Below, piece by piece: positions 7,915 through 20,133 of a stretch of DNA of 64,000 nt. Source of the DNA: Sinorhizobium fredii USDA 205 (GTDB lineage: Bacteria > Pseudomonadota > Alphaproteobacteria > Rhizobiales > Rhizobiaceae); contig NZ_AUTC01000045.1 in assembly GCF_001461695.1 (NCBI RefSeq), positions 124,001-188,000 on the forward strand, in the 5' to 3' direction. A program made the translations under genes and the position numbers. The notes under the pieces are model-generated. The model was given only the letters and a program-made list of their open reading frames with translations. It made no database searches and had not been told where the DNA came from. Positions within the stretch are counted from its first letter, which is position 1; every line of letters starts with the position of its first letter.

Positions 7915-9168
7915 ATGCGCAAATTTTCTGTTTTCGCCGTGGCGCGTGAGGCATTGCGCGGCCACAAGGGCTGGGGCCCCCATTGGGCCTCGCCGGAGCC
8001 ACGCCCGCAATATGATGTGATCATCATCGGCGGTGGCGGGCATGGCCTTGGGGCCGCCTATTATCTTGCCAAGGAGCACGGCATCACCAATGTCGCCGTG
8101 CTTGAAAAGGGCTGGATCGGCGGCGGCAACACCGGCCGCAACACGACGATCATCCGGTCCAACTATCTCTATGAAGAGAGCATGGACATCTACGAGCATT
8201 CGTTGAAGCTCTGGGAGAACCTGTCGCAGGACCTGAACTACAACGTCATGTACTCGCCGCGTGGCGTGATGATGCTGTCGCACAACATTCACGACCAGCA
8301 GTCCTTCAAGCGGCACATCAACGCCAACCGGCTCTACGGCATCGACAACGAATGGCTGACGCCGGAACAGGCAAAAGCCTATTGTCCGCCGCTCGATATC
8401 GCCAAGAGCGCCCGCTACCCGATCAATGGTGCAGCGCTGCAGCGGCGCGGCGGCACGGCGCGCCACGACGCCGTTGCCTGGGGCTATGCCCGTGCGGCCT
8501 CCGACCGCGGCGTGCACATCATCCAGAACTGCGAAGTGACCGGCATCCGCCGCGACGAAACCGGCCGGGTCACCGGCGTCGATACCAATCGCGGCTTCAT
8601 CGGTGCGAAGAAGGTCGGCATTTCGGCGGCCGGCCATAGTTCGGTGCTGATGCAGATGGCGGACGTGCGCGTGCCGCTGCAGAGCCAGCCGCTGCAGGCG
8701 CTGGTCTCCGAACCCTTGAAGCCGATCTTCCCCTGCGTGGTGATGTCGAACTCGGTGCATGCCTATATCTCGCAGTCCGACAAGGGCGAGTTTGTCATCG
8801 GCGCCGGTACCGACCAGTACAATTCCTATTCGCAGACCGGCGGCCTGCAGATCATCACCCATACGCTCGACGCGATCTGCGAACTCTTCCCGATGTTCCG
8901 CCGCGTCAAGATGATGCGGCAATGGGGCGGCATCGTCGATGTGACCCAGGACCGCTCGCCGATCCAGGGCGTCACGCCGGTACCCGGCCTCTACCTCAAT
9001 GCCGGCTGGGGAACGGGCGGCTTCAAGGCGACGCCGGGCTCAGCCAATCTCTTTGCCCATCTCATCGCACGCGGGGAGCCGCATAGGCTCTCTGCGGGGC
9101 TGACGCTCGAGCGCTTCCGCACCGGGCGGCTCATCGACGAGGCGGCCGCTGCCGCCGTTGCGCACTAG
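7915..9168 (+). CDS. soxB: Sarcosine oxidase subunit beta
   Basis: A 417-residue flavoprotein subunit of heterotetrameric sarcosine oxidase, which oxidatively demethylates sarcosine to glycine and passes the methyl group to tetrahydrofolate. It has the FAD-binding motif DVIIIGGGGHGLGAAYYLA near residues 34-52 and the long DAO-type fold. The N-terminal FSVFAVAREALRGHKGWGPHW is typical of SoxB. The stretch GKNTGRN-like GGGNTGRNTTIIRSNY near residue 75 contains the region where covalent FMN attaches in the family (a His of SoxB). The length equals the family norm. It leads the operon soxB-soxD-soxA-soxG, with soxD 69 bp downstream. Confidence 0.96.
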   Translation: MRKFSVFAVAREALRGHKGWGPHWASPEPRPQYDVIIIGGGGHGLGAAYYLAKEHGITNVAVLEKGWIGGGNTGRNTTIIRSNYLYEESMDIYEHSLKLWENLSQDLNYNVMYSPRGVMMLSHNIHDQQSFKRHINANRLYGIDNEWLTPEQAKAYCPPLDIAKSARYPINGAALQRRGGTARHDAVAWGYARAASDRGVHIIQNCEVTGIRRDETGRVTGVDTNRGFIGAKKVGISAAGHSSVLMQMADVRVPLQSQPLQALVSEPLKPIFPCVVMSNSVHAYISQSDKGEFVIGAGTDQYNSYSQTGGLQIITHTLDAICELFPMFRRVKMMRQWGGIVDVTQDRSPIQGVTPVPGLYLNAGWGTGGFKATPGSANLFAHLIARGEPHRLSAGLTLERFRTGRLIDEAAAAAVAH

Positions 9169-9237
9169 AGTTGAAGGATAGAGCGACCTTTGCGCCTTCT
9201 GGCGAAGACGCGGCGCTCTAATGCGAGGACATTCCAG

Positions 9238-9579
9238 ATGCTTCTGATTTACTGCCCCTACTGCGAGGAAGAGCGCTCCGAGCTCGAATTCCGCAATGCC
9301 GGCGATGCCCACATCGCCCGTCCGACCAACATCGCCGACATCAGCGACGAAGAATTCGAGGCCTATTTCTTCCTGCGCGACAACCCGAAGGGCGTGATCT
9401 TCGAGAGATGGCGGCACATCCATGGCTGCAGCCGCTTCTTCAACGCCGCCCGTGATACGGTCAGCGACCGGTTCCTGACGACCTACAAGGCCGGCGAGCC
9501 GAAGCCCGATCTCGATGCGCAGCCGAAGACGGCCGCGACGGTCGAGACCTACGAGGCCCTGGAAGGAGCAGCGCAATGA
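9238..9579 (+). CDS. soxD: Sarcosine oxidase subunit delta
   Basis: A 113-residue small subunit with a zinc-binding set: CPYC at residues 6-9 and later Cys/His in HIHGCSRFF. It also has the family core EARPTNIADIS-like and AYFFLRDNPKGVIFERWRH. It stabilises the sarcosine oxidase complex and is not catalytic. I chose ATG 9238, directly before LLIYCPYC, because the family begins here and GCGAGGA lies upstream; the frame stays open to 9190. The last four bases overlap the soxA start (ATGA). Confidence 0.95.
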   Translation: MLLIYCPYCEEERSELEFRNAGDAHIARPTNIADISDEEFEAYFFLRDNPKGVIFERWRHIHGCSRFFNAARDTVSDRFLTTYKAGEPKPDLDAQPKTAATVETYEALEGAAQ

Positions 9580-12569
9580 GCGGCGTCAATCGCATTTCGG
9601 GTGCGGGACGCCTGACGCCGGCCCGCACCGCAAGGTTCACCTTCGACGGTCGCACGCTGACGGCGCTCGAGGGCGACACGGTCGCCTCGGCGCTGATCGC
9701 CAACGACATCCATCTGGTCGGCCGGTCGTTCAAGTATCACCGTCCGCGCGGCATTCTTTCCGCCGGTGCGGAGGAGCCGAATGCGCTGCTCGATGTCTCG
9801 CGCGATGCGGCACGACGGCAGCCGAACGTGCGGGCCACGGTGCAGGAAGTCTTCGACGGCATGAAGGTCTCCTCGCAGAACCGCTGGCCGTCGCTTGCCT
9901 TCGACGTCGGCGGCTTCAACGATCTCCTGTCGCCGTTCTTCGCCGCCGGCTTCTACTACAAGACCTTCATGTGGCCAAAGGCGGCGTGGCACAGCCTCTA
10001 CGAGCCCTTCATTCGCCGGGCAGCCGGTCTCGGCGTCGCGCCGACCGAGCCCGATCCGGATCACTATGCCAGCCGTTACACCCACTGCGACGTGCTGGTT
10101 GTCGGCGCCGGCGTCGCCGGTCTTGCGGCTGCTCTCGCGGCGGCAAAGGCCGGCGCGAAGGTCATCCTTTGCGACGAACAGCCGGAAGTCGGCGGGGCGC
10201 TCCACTACGACTCCGGTACGCTCGTCGACGGCAAGCCGGGCTATGCCTGGGCGCAGGAGACCGGCAAGGCGCTGGCCGACATGGACAACGTGACCGTGCT
10301 GACGCGCACGACGGCCTTCGGCTACTACAACCATAATTTCGTCGGCCTCGTGGAGCGCGTGACGGACCATCTCGCCGCTGTCGACAAGACGCTGCCGCGC
10401 GAGCGGCTCTGGCAGGTGCGCGCCAAGAAGGTCATCCTCGCCAACGGCGCGATCGAGCGCCACATGGTGTTCGCCAACAACGACCGGCCGGGCATCATGC
10501 TGGCATCGGCGGGCCGCACCTATCTCAACCATTTCGGCGTCGCGGTCGGCAAGAAGGTCGGCATCTATACGGCGCATGACTCCGCCTACGAGGCCGCCTT
10601 CGACCTCAAGAAGGCCGGCGTCGCGGTTGCGGTGATCGTCGATTGCCGAGAGCAGCCAGGCGAAGCGGTGCTGGAAAAGGCGAGACACCTCGGCATAGAG
10701 GTGCTGACGGGTCACTCCGTCGTCAACACCACGGGCAAGCTGCGGATCGCCTCGATCAGCGTCGCCCGCAACGGCGGCCGCGGGGCGCGCAAGATTGCCG
10801 TCGATGCGCTGCTCGTCTCGGCCGGCTGGACCCCGTCGGTGCACCTCTTCTCGCAGTCGCGCGGCAAGGTGAAGTTCGATGCGGCGACGGAGCGCTTCCT
10901 GCCCGGCACCTATGCGCAGGACTGCCTGTCGATCGGCACCTGCAACGGCACCGACGACCTTCAGGCGACGATCGACGAGGCGCTTGCCGCCGGCGAGCTG
11001 GCCGCCCGGGCTGCCGGCGCCGAAGGCGGGGCGCAGGTCGCGCTTACCGGTCAGAACGCCTTTGAATGGACCGGCGGCATGATCGGGGCGGCCGAAGGGG
11101 CGGGACCGGATACGACCGTCAAGGCCTTCATCGATTTCCAGCACGACGTCTGCGCCAAGGACATTCGCCTTGCCGTGCGCGAGGGCATGCATTCGGTGGA
11201 GCATATCAAGCGCTTCACCACCAACGGCATGGCCTCCGACCAGGGCAAGCTCTCCAACATGCACGGGCTTGCGATCGCCGCGGAAGCGCTCGGCAAGGGG
11301 ATCCCCGAGGTGGGGCTGACGACCTTCCGCCAGCCCTATACGCCGATAACCTTCGGCGCGATCGTCAACCACTCGCGCGGCAGCCTGTTCGATCCGGCCC
11401 GAAAGACGCCGATGCATGCCTGGGAGGAGGCGCAGGGCGCCGAGTTCGAGGATGTCGGCAACTGGAAGCGCGCCTGGTTCTATCCGAAGGCCGGCGAGGA
11501 TATGCATGAGGCGGTCGCCCGCGAGTGCAAGACGGTCCGCGAAGTGGCCGGCGTCTTCGATGCGTCGACGCTCGGTAAGATCGAGGTGGTCGGCCCCGAC
11601 GCCGCCCAGTTCCTCAACCTGATGTACACGAACGCCTGGGACAACCTGAAGCCCGGCCGCTGCCGCTACGGCATCATGCTGCGCGACGACGGTTTCGTCT
11701 ATGACGACGGCGTCGTCGGCCGGCTGGCCGAGGATCGCTTCCATGTGACGACGACGACCGGCGGCGCGCCGCGCGTCCTGCATCATATGGAAGACTATCT
11801 GCAGACGGAGTTCCCGCATCTCAAGGTGTGGCTGACCTCGACGACGGAGCAATGGGCCGTCATCGCCGTGCAGGGCCCGAAGGCGCGCGAGATCATCGCG
11901 CCGCTCGTCGAAGGCATCGATCTGTCTAACGAAGCCTTCCCGCATATGAGCGTCGCCGAAGGGCGGATCTGCGGCGTGCCGACAAGGCTGTTCCGCATGT
12001 CGTTCACCGGCGAGCTCGGCTTCGAGGTCAACGTGCCGGCGGACTTCGGCCAGGCGGTCTGGGAGGCGATCTGGGCGAGGGCCGAACCGATGGGCGCCTG
12101 CGCCTACGGCACCGAGACGATGCACGTGCTGCGTGCCGAGAAGGGCTACATCATCGTCGGCCAGGACACCGACGGCACGCTCACGCCGCATGACGCCGGG
12201 CTTTCCTGGGCGGTTTCGAAGAAGAAGCCGGACTTCGTCGGTATCCGCGGCCTGAAGCGGCCCGACCTCGTCAAGGACGGCCGCAAGCAACTCGTCGGTC
12301 TCCTTACCAAGGATCCGAAGGTCGTGCTGGAGGAAGGCGCTCAAATTGTCGCCGATCCGAACGAACCGAAACCGATGACCATGCTCGGCCACGTGACGTC
12401 GTCCTACTGGTCGTCAAATTGCGGCCGCTCGATTGCGATGGCGGTCGTTGCCGGCGGCCAGGCGCGCCTCGGACAGACGCTCTACGTGCCGATGGCCGAC
12501 CGGACGATCGCCGTCGAGGTGAGCGACATGGTGTTCTTTGACAAGGAAGGAGGTCGCCTCCATGGCTGA
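9576..12569 (+). CDS. soxA: Sarcosine oxidase subunit alpha
   Basis: A 997-residue subunit carrying the NAD+ and tetrahydrofolate sites. Residues 1-100 form a ferredoxin-like 2Fe-2S-type fold without its cluster cysteines (FDGRTLTALEGDTVASALI). A Rossmann dinucleotide motif VLVVGAGVAGLAAALAAA lies near residues 172-189. Residues from about 610 to the end form a GcvT-like aminomethyltransferase domain (AWFYPKAGEDMHEAVAREC...GKIEVVGPDAAQFLN). The start overlaps soxD by 4 bp, and the end overlaps soxG by 8 bp, showing a tightly coupled operon. Length and domain order match SoxA of rhizobia. No folate genes follow in this window. Confidence 0.96.
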   Translation: MSGVNRISGAGRLTPARTARFTFDGRTLTALEGDTVASALIANDIHLVGRSFKYHRPRGILSAGAEEPNALLDVSRDAARRQPNVRATVQEVFDGMKVSSQNRWPSLAFDVGGFNDLLSPFFAAGFYYKTFMWPKAAWHSLYEPFIRRAAGLGVAPTEPDPDHYASRYTHCDVLVVGAGVAGLAAALAAAKAGAKVILCDEQPEVGGALHYDSGTLVDGKPGYAWAQETGKALADMDNVTVLTRTTAFGYYNHNFVGLVERVTDHLAAVDKTLPRERLWQVRAKKVILANGAIERHMVFANNDRPGIMLASAGRTYLNHFGVAVGKKVGIYTAHDSAYEAAFDLKKAGVAVAVIVDCREQPGEAVLEKARHLGIEVLTGHSVVNTTGKLRIASISVARNGGRGARKIAVDALLVSAGWTPSVHLFSQSRGKVKFDAATERFLPGTYAQDCLSIGTCNGTDDLQATIDEALAAGELAARAAGAEGGAQVALTGQNAFEWTGGMIGAAEGAGPDTTVKAFIDFQHDVCAKDIRLAVREGMHSVEHIKRFTTNGMASDQGKLSNMHGLAIAAEALGKGIPEVGLTTFRQPYTPITFGAIVNHSRGSLFDPARKTPMHAWEEAQGAEFEDVGNWKRAWFYPKAGEDMHEAVARECKTVREVAGVFDASTLGKIEVVGPDAAQFLNLMYTNAWDNLKPGRCRYGIMLRDDGFVYDDGVVGRLAEDRFHVTTTTGGAPRVLHHMEDYLQTEFPHLKVWLTSTTEQWAVIAVQGPKAREIIAPLVEGIDLSNEAFPHMSVAEGRICGVPTRLFRMSFTGELGFEVNVPADFGQAVWEAIWARAEPMGACAYGTETMHVLRAEKGYIIVGQDTDGTLTPHDAGLSWAVSKKKPDFVGIRGLKRPDLVKDGRKQLVGLLTKDPKVVLEEGAQIVADPNEPKPMTMLGHVTSSYWSSNCGRSIAMAVVAGGQARLGQTLYVPMADRTIAVEVSDMVFFDKEGGRLHG

Positions 12570-13110
12570 CCAGGCAATTCGCAAAGCTCCGCTCGCCGGC
12601 CTCAGGGGTGGCTCGCACGCGGCGATCCTGACGCCGGCCGCACCCGCCTCGCGGATCTCGCTGCGCGCCGGCAAGGACGCGGTTCCGGCGCTCTCCGCCG
12701 CCCTCGGTGTGACGCTTCCGCTCAGGCCGAAGACCTCGGCGTCGAGCGGCAAGCGCCATGCGCTCTGGCTCGGTCCGGACGAGTGGCTGGTGATCGACGA
12801 GGACGGCGCCGACCTGATGGCCGCCGCCGCATCGAGCGGCGCACTCCATTCGGCCGTCGATGTCTCGCACCGCAACACGGCGATCATCGTCAGCGGACCG
12901 GGCGCGGAAGTGGCGATCAATAGCGGCTGCCCGCAGGACCTGTCGCTCGGCCTTTTCCCGGTCGGCGCCTGCTCGCGCACCGTCTTCGGCAAGGCGGAGA
13001 TCGTTCTCCTCCGGACGGCGGAGGATACATTCCGCCTCGAATGCTGGCGGTCGTTCTCGCCCTTCGTCTTCGGCCTGCTTTCGGAAGGCGCCGAAGACGC
13101 GGCGCATTGA
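12562..13110 (+). CDS. soxG: Sarcosine oxidase subunit gamma
   Basis: A 182-residue subunit related to a GcvT half-domain (ALWLGPDEWLVIDE, DVSHRNTAIIVSG, LECWRSFSPFVFGLL). SoxG is structural in the heterotetramer. ATG 12562 is preceded by AAGGAAGGAGG and overlaps the last 8 bases of soxA, so I prefer it over the upstream in-frame ATG at 12538. It ends the operon, followed by a terminator hairpin. Confidence 0.94.
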   Translation: MADQAIRKAPLAGLRGGSHAAILTPAAPASRISLRAGKDAVPALSAALGVTLPLRPKTSASSGKRHALWLGPDEWLVIDEDGADLMAAAASSGALHSAVDVSHRNTAIIVSGPGAEVAINSGCPQDLSLGLFPVGACSRTVFGKAEIVLLRTAEDTFRLECWRSFSPFVFGLLSEGAEDAAH

Positions 13111-13131
13111 GGCGGCGTATTTTTGAACTGG

Positions 13132-13160
13132 AAGCGGCGGAGCGATCTGCCGCTTTTTCT
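13132..13160 (+). terminator. Terminator after soxBDAG
   Basis: Seven-base arms AAGCGGC (13132-13138) and GCCGCTT (13149-13155) with a 10-base loop are followed by TTTCTTTTT. It lies 22 bp past the soxG stop. The opposing DUF2332 gene ends at 13192. Confidence 0.7.
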
Positions 13161-13191
13161 TTTTCAGGCCCGGATGTGACGTGTCACGCTG

Positions 13192-14268
13192 TCACAGTCT
13201 GCTGCTTGCCGACCAGCCTTCCCATGCGACCCATCGGCCGTGGAAGTCGGCGCGACCGATGAGGTGCTTTTCACCGCCCGGCCATATCTGGAGCGACAAT
13301 GCCGCTCCGGGCGTTTGGCCGTCTGCCTCCATCTGCAGCCGGGCGATCGGCGCCTCGTCAGTCGCCGCCACGCCGGCGGCGGAAATCAAAGCCTCACCTT
13401 GCCTCTGGGCAGTCGCCGGCAGGTATTGCCAGGCGACCGAGTGATAGATGACGTGAAGGGCGCCGGGAAAGCTCGTTGCCAGCCGCACCTTCAGCCAGTC
13501 GATTGCCTCAGCGCGCTCGACCAGCCTGGCTTCGGATGCGGCGATGTCCAATGCTTTCCTCGTTCGATCGAGCCGGTCCAATTGGTCGGCCCAGATATAG
13601 GAGAGCAGCAGCAGCCGATCGTTCTCGTCCGCCGGGTTCAGTGGATTGAGATCGCAACCGGCGCGCTCCACAATGTCGATGGGCCCGATCGGCGGCGGTC
13701 GACCCGCCCAGTCCGGCGCAATGACGACCGCGGAAGTTTCGTCGCCCCAGTCACCGTTCGGCAGAGCGTAGCGATAGCGATCCCAATGGAGGTTCAAGCC
13801 GGCGCTGGCGCCGATCTCGGAGAGGACAAGTGGCATTCCGAAAAGGTGTGCGATCGTCAGGAAGCCCGGAAGCAATGCGCCGGAGCGGCGCACCTCATTG
13901 GTTTGCGGTGCTGAGCCAAGCCTCTCGATAATGAAATCCGCATGCCTCGCAAGGGCGCCCTCGCAAGCCGACCATAGTGCGGCGTCATCGGCATGATTGG
14001 GCGGATAGCATCCTTGCAGTTCCTCGTCGCGATGCAGAAGAACAAGAGCGTGAAGGGCGCCAAACAGCCTGAGCGCCAGTGCGTCGCCGTCGGCGGATGG
14101 ATCGCCCGGCCAGCTGAGAACGCGGCACCCGACCGCGGTTTTCTCGTTCAGGCAATCTGCGGCCAGCCGGCAGAGGCGCGCCGTGAAGGGCGAACCGAGC
14201 TGTTCGCAGGCTTTCGCCTGGCGGCGAAATGCACCGCGGACGGTCTCGGCCGGCCGGCCGTCAGGCAT
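13192..14268 (-). CDS. DUF2332 family protein
   Basis: A 358-residue protein beginning MPDGRPAETVRGAFRRQA. Visible conserved stretches are LHALVLLHRDEEL, TNEVRRSGALLPGFL, LSEIGASAGLNLHWDRY and HVIYHSVAWQYLP. These mark DUF2332, a family of unknown function often predicted to have a methyltransferase-like fold; the EIGASAGLNL segment resembles an S-adenosylmethionine-binding loop, which is inference. The ATG at 14268 lies inside the last 8 bases of the upstream maoC-like gene, so the two are co-transcribed and probably translationally coupled. A longer frame to 14364 runs antisense-like through maoC and is not used. Confidence 0.85.
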   Translation of the reverse strand: MPDGRPAETVRGAFRRQAKACEQLGSPFTARLCRLAADCLNEKTAVGCRVLSWPGDPSADGDALALRLFGALHALVLLHRDEELQGCYPPNHADDAALWSACEGALARHADFIIERLGSAPQTNEVRRSGALLPGFLTIAHLFGMPLVLSEIGASAGLNLHWDRYRYALPNGDWGDETSAVVIAPDWAGRPPPIGPIDIVERAGCDLNPLNPADENDRLLLLSYIWADQLDRLDRTRKALDIAASEARLVERAEAIDWLKVRLATSFPGALHVIYHSVAWQYLPATAQRQGEALISAAGVAATDEAPIARLQMEADGQTPGAALSLQIWPGGEKHLIGRADFHGRWVAWEGWSASSRL

Positions 14269-14749
14269 CGGCCGGCCGGTCCTTCGGGTCGAACTGGATG
14301 ATCGTCTGCCACACGGCGGTGAGAGCCGGCTTGCGTTCGCCTTCGACCTCCACGGTCGCGTCATAGGTGATCATCAGCATGCCGGCGCCGCGGAAGCGGG
14401 CATCGGCCATGGTGAAGCGGCCGCGCACCCGCGCGCCGCTCTTGACGGGTGCCATGAAGCGCACCTTGTCGAAGCCGTAATTGATGCCCATCGTCTGCTC
14501 GCGGATCTTCGGCAGGCAATTGTAGTTCATTGCCGAGAGCAGCGAGAGCGACAGAAAGCCGTGCGCAATCGTGCCGCCGAAGGGTGTTTCGGCCGCCGCG
14601 CGCTCGGGATCGGTGTGGATGAACTGGAAGTCGCCCGTCGCCTCGGCAAAATTGTCGATGGTCTTCTGGGAAACGGTGATCCAGTCGGATACGCCGATCT
14701 CTTTGCCGATCAGATCTCTTACGTCGGAAAGTGAAATGTCTTGCGGCAT
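14261..14749 (-). CDS. MaoC-like (R)-specific enoyl-CoA hydratase/dehydratase
   Basis: A 162-residue hot-dog-fold protein. It contains IGVSDWITVSQKTIDNFAEATGDFQFIHTDPERA, with the Asp and His of the hydratase 2 catalytic motif (DxxxxH as DFQFIH), and AHGFLSLSL, typical of MaoC-domain dehydratases. The family hydrates or dehydrates acyl-CoA thioesters; the substrate is unknown. ATG 14749 precedes MPQDISLSDVRDLIGKEIG and is preceded on its strand by AGGACAATCTC. It is the first gene of a two-gene unit with DUF2332. Confidence 0.9.
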   Translation of the reverse strand: MPQDISLSDVRDLIGKEIGVSDWITVSQKTIDNFAEATGDFQFIHTDPERAAAETPFGGTIAHGFLSLSLLSAMNYNCLPKIREQTMGINYGFDKVRFMAPVKSGARVRGRFTMADARFRGAGMLMITYDATVEVEGERKPALTAVWQTIIQFDPKDRPADA

Positions 14750-14826
14750 GAGATTGTCCTGAACCAGCGGCCTCCCTATTGATCTATAGGCTGGCCGGGC
14801 AATATCTAGCAAGTGGCGGTAAAACT

Positions 14827-16791
14827 TTAGAAAACCTCGACCAGGAAGGTGACTGAACGCGCCGCGGCGGCGGCCGGCAGCGCCACGCCCGTGAGGGCGT
14901 CGCGCCATTCGCCGTCGAGGCTCGGGGGCGGCCTGAAGGGGTGCGACGCATGGCCGCGGTTGATGACCACGGCGAGCCGGGTCGATCGCTGCTGTTGCCG
15001 ATCCCCGGTCGCCAGCACCATGATAAAGTTGTCGGTCGCCGGGTGTTCCCAATCCTCGACAGTCATCGAACGGCCGTCGAGCCGCAGCCAGGTGACGTCG
15101 CCCTGTCCGGTGAAGAAGGTCGTGTCGGCGAAGACGCCAAAGCGGCGGCGCATGGCGGAGAGCGCAGCCGTGTGGTCGACGAGTTGCTGGTCGAGCGCCT
15201 CCCAGTCGAGCCAGGTGGTCGTATTGTCCTGTGCATAGGCATTGTTGTTGCCGTGCTGGCTGCGACCGCCTTCGTCCCCCGCCGTCAGCATGATCGTTCC
15301 GCGCGAGGCGAACAGGCTGCCGGCGAGCGCCATGACATCGTTCTGCCGCGCCGCAACGACCTCCGGATCCTCGGTCGCGCCCTCGGCGCCATTGTTCCAG
15401 GAATAATTCTCGTTGTGCCCGTCGCGATTGCCTTCGCCATTCGCCTCGTTGTGCTTGCGCGCATAGGCGACGAGGTCGAAGAGCGTGAAGCCGTCATGGG
15501 CGGCGATGAAATTGACGCTGCGCGTCGTCGTCTCGCCCCAGCGCGAGAAGGTCTCGGAAGAGCCGGCAAGCGCGGTGGCGAGCGCCCCGACGGCGTGCCG
15601 ATCGCCGCGCCAGTAACGGCGAATATCGTCGCGGGCGCGATCGTTCCATTCGAGAAAGGGGTGCGGGAAATTGCCGAGCTGATAGCCGCCGGGGCCGGTG
15701 TCCCAAGGCTCGGCGATCAGGATGCGGTCCGACAGCAGCGGATCGGCGACGATCGCCGCGAAGAGGGCTGCGTCGCGGTGAAAACCGCCCATGTCCCGGC
15801 CGAGGATGGAGGCAAGGTCGAAGCGGAAACCGTCGACGCCGGCGGCCAGCACGAAATGGCGCAGGCTGTCGAGGATCAGCCTTTGGACGATCGGGTGATC
15901 GCAGGCGATGGTATTGCCGCAGCCGGTGTCGTTGATGAGCTCGCCCGGCCGGTCGGTGACATGGCGATAATAGGCGAGATTGTCGAGACCGCGCATCGAA
16001 AGCGTCGTGCCGTAGCGGTCGCTCTCGCCGGAATGGTTGAAGACGAGGTCGAGGATGACGCCGATGCCGGCCTTGTGCAGGGCCTCGACGGTGTTGCGCA
16101 GCTCCTTGACGCCGCCGGGAACCAGGCGCGGATCGAGCGCCATCGGCGCGATCGGATTGTAGCCCCAGCCATTGTGGAGCCCGAGCAGCGGCAGGTGCCG
16201 CTCATCGATCCAGGCGACGATCGGCATCAGTTCGACGACGGACACGCCGAGGCGGGTGAGGTGCTCGATGACGACCGGCTCGGCGAGGGCGGCCAGCGTG
16301 CCGCGCTTCTTTTCCGGAATGCCCGGATGAAGCATGGTGAACGGCTTGACGGCGACCTCGTAGATCAGGCCACCGGGCTCAAACAGCGGCGGCTTCGTCT
16401 TGACCGCCTTGACGTCCGTGACGATCGCCTTCGGCACGAGGTCGGCCGTTTCCCCGCCGAACACCGTCAGCCGTGGATCGTGGCGAAAGGGGCGGTCGAG
16501 TTCCACGGCATAGGGGTCGACGAGCAGCTTGGAGGGGTCGAACCACAGTCCGTGGTCGGGCGAGTAGACGCCCTCCGCACGCAAGCCATAGCGGGTGCCG
16601 AGCGGCACGTCGGCAAGGGTGATACTGTGGACATCGCCGTCTCGCGCCATCGGCAGGCGGCGCAGTTCTTTGTCGCCCTGCTTGTCGAACAGGCAGAGAT
16701 CGATGAGGGCGGCATTGTGGGACCAGACGGCAAAGCGGGTTCCGTCTGGCGTGCGCGTAACGCCGAGAGGTGGGATTCCGGTCGTCGGCAT
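14827..16791 (-). CDS. glgX: Glycogen debranching enzyme GlgX
   Basis: A 654-residue GH13 isoamylase-type enzyme that removes alpha-1,6 branches from phosphorylase-limited glycogen. An N-terminal CBM48-like region (TRFAVWSHNAALIDLCLFD) precedes the barrel. The barrel shows LVFNHSGE near residue 252, the nucleophile Asp in GVDGFRFDLAS near 322, the acid/base Glu in ILIAEPWDTG near 357 and the third Asp in FIAAHDGFTLFD near 433. I chose ATG 16791 (MPTTGIPPLGVTRTPDG); the frame is open upstream but runs into a palindromic repeat. It is the last gene of the glycogen operon, separated from pgm by 254 bp holding an inverted repeat pair that may weaken its expression. Confidence 0.94.
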   Translation of the reverse strand: MPTTGIPPLGVTRTPDGTRFAVWSHNAALIDLCLFDKQGDKELRRLPMARDGDVHSITLADVPLGTRYGLRAEGVYSPDHGLWFDPSKLLVDPYAVELDRPFRHDPRLTVFGGETADLVPKAIVTDVKAVKTKPPLFEPGGLIYEVAVKPFTMLHPGIPEKKRGTLAALAEPVVIEHLTRLGVSVVELMPIVAWIDERHLPLLGLHNGWGYNPIAPMALDPRLVPGGVKELRNTVEALHKAGIGVILDLVFNHSGESDRYGTTLSMRGLDNLAYYRHVTDRPGELINDTGCGNTIACDHPIVQRLILDSLRHFVLAAGVDGFRFDLASILGRDMGGFHRDAALFAAIVADPLLSDRILIAEPWDTGPGGYQLGNFPHPFLEWNDRARDDIRRYWRGDRHAVGALATALAGSSETFSRWGETTTRSVNFIAAHDGFTLFDLVAYARKHNEANGEGNRDGHNENYSWNNGAEGATEDPEVVAARQNDVMALAGSLFASRGTIMLTAGDEGGRSQHGNNNAYAQDNTTTWLDWEALDQQLVDHTAALSAMRRRFGVFADTTFFTGQGDVTWLRLDGRSMTVEDWEHPATDNFIMVLATGDRQQQRSTRLAVVINRGHASHPFRPPPSLDGEWRDALTGVALPAAAAARSVTFLVEVF

Positions 16792-16839
16792 GAAGGCGCT
16801 TCCCTTTTTGATTTTACAGTTGAAATCAGTGCCGCCGTC

Positions 16840-17010
16840 CACCCCCTCTGACCTGCCGGCCATCTCCCCCACAAGGGGGGAGATCGACTCGCGGCGAACC
16901 CTCGCCCGGGTCGAACGGCTTGGAATAGGAAGCCTCATCATTCGCACAGGGCGGGCCGCATCCGATCTCCCCCCTTGTGGGGGAGATGGCCGGCAGGCCA
17001 GAGGGGGGTG
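16840..17010. repeat. 45-bp inverted repeat pair inside the glycogen operon
   Basis: The left arm (16840-16884) and right arm (16964-17010) are reverse complements apart from one substitution and one extra G. Each arm also contains its own hairpin around CTCCCCC-ACAA-GGGGGGAG. The spacer of 79 bp has no gene. This lies in the pgm-glgX gap. Repeats with the CCCACAAGGGGG core are common between genes in rhizobia; a related pair is at 28796-28953. Confidence 0.85.
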
Positions 17011-17045
17011 AACTGGGGCACCAGCGGAGGATTTGAGAGAGCGCC

Positions 17046-20122
<3,077 letters not shown>

Positions 20123-20133
20123 ATGCGGCAGAC

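Noticed and set aside
9549..12392. Minus-strand frame of about 950 codons opposite soxA
   Set aside because: Shadow of the soxA coding sequence; low-complexity Arg/Asp/Gly composition and no domain.
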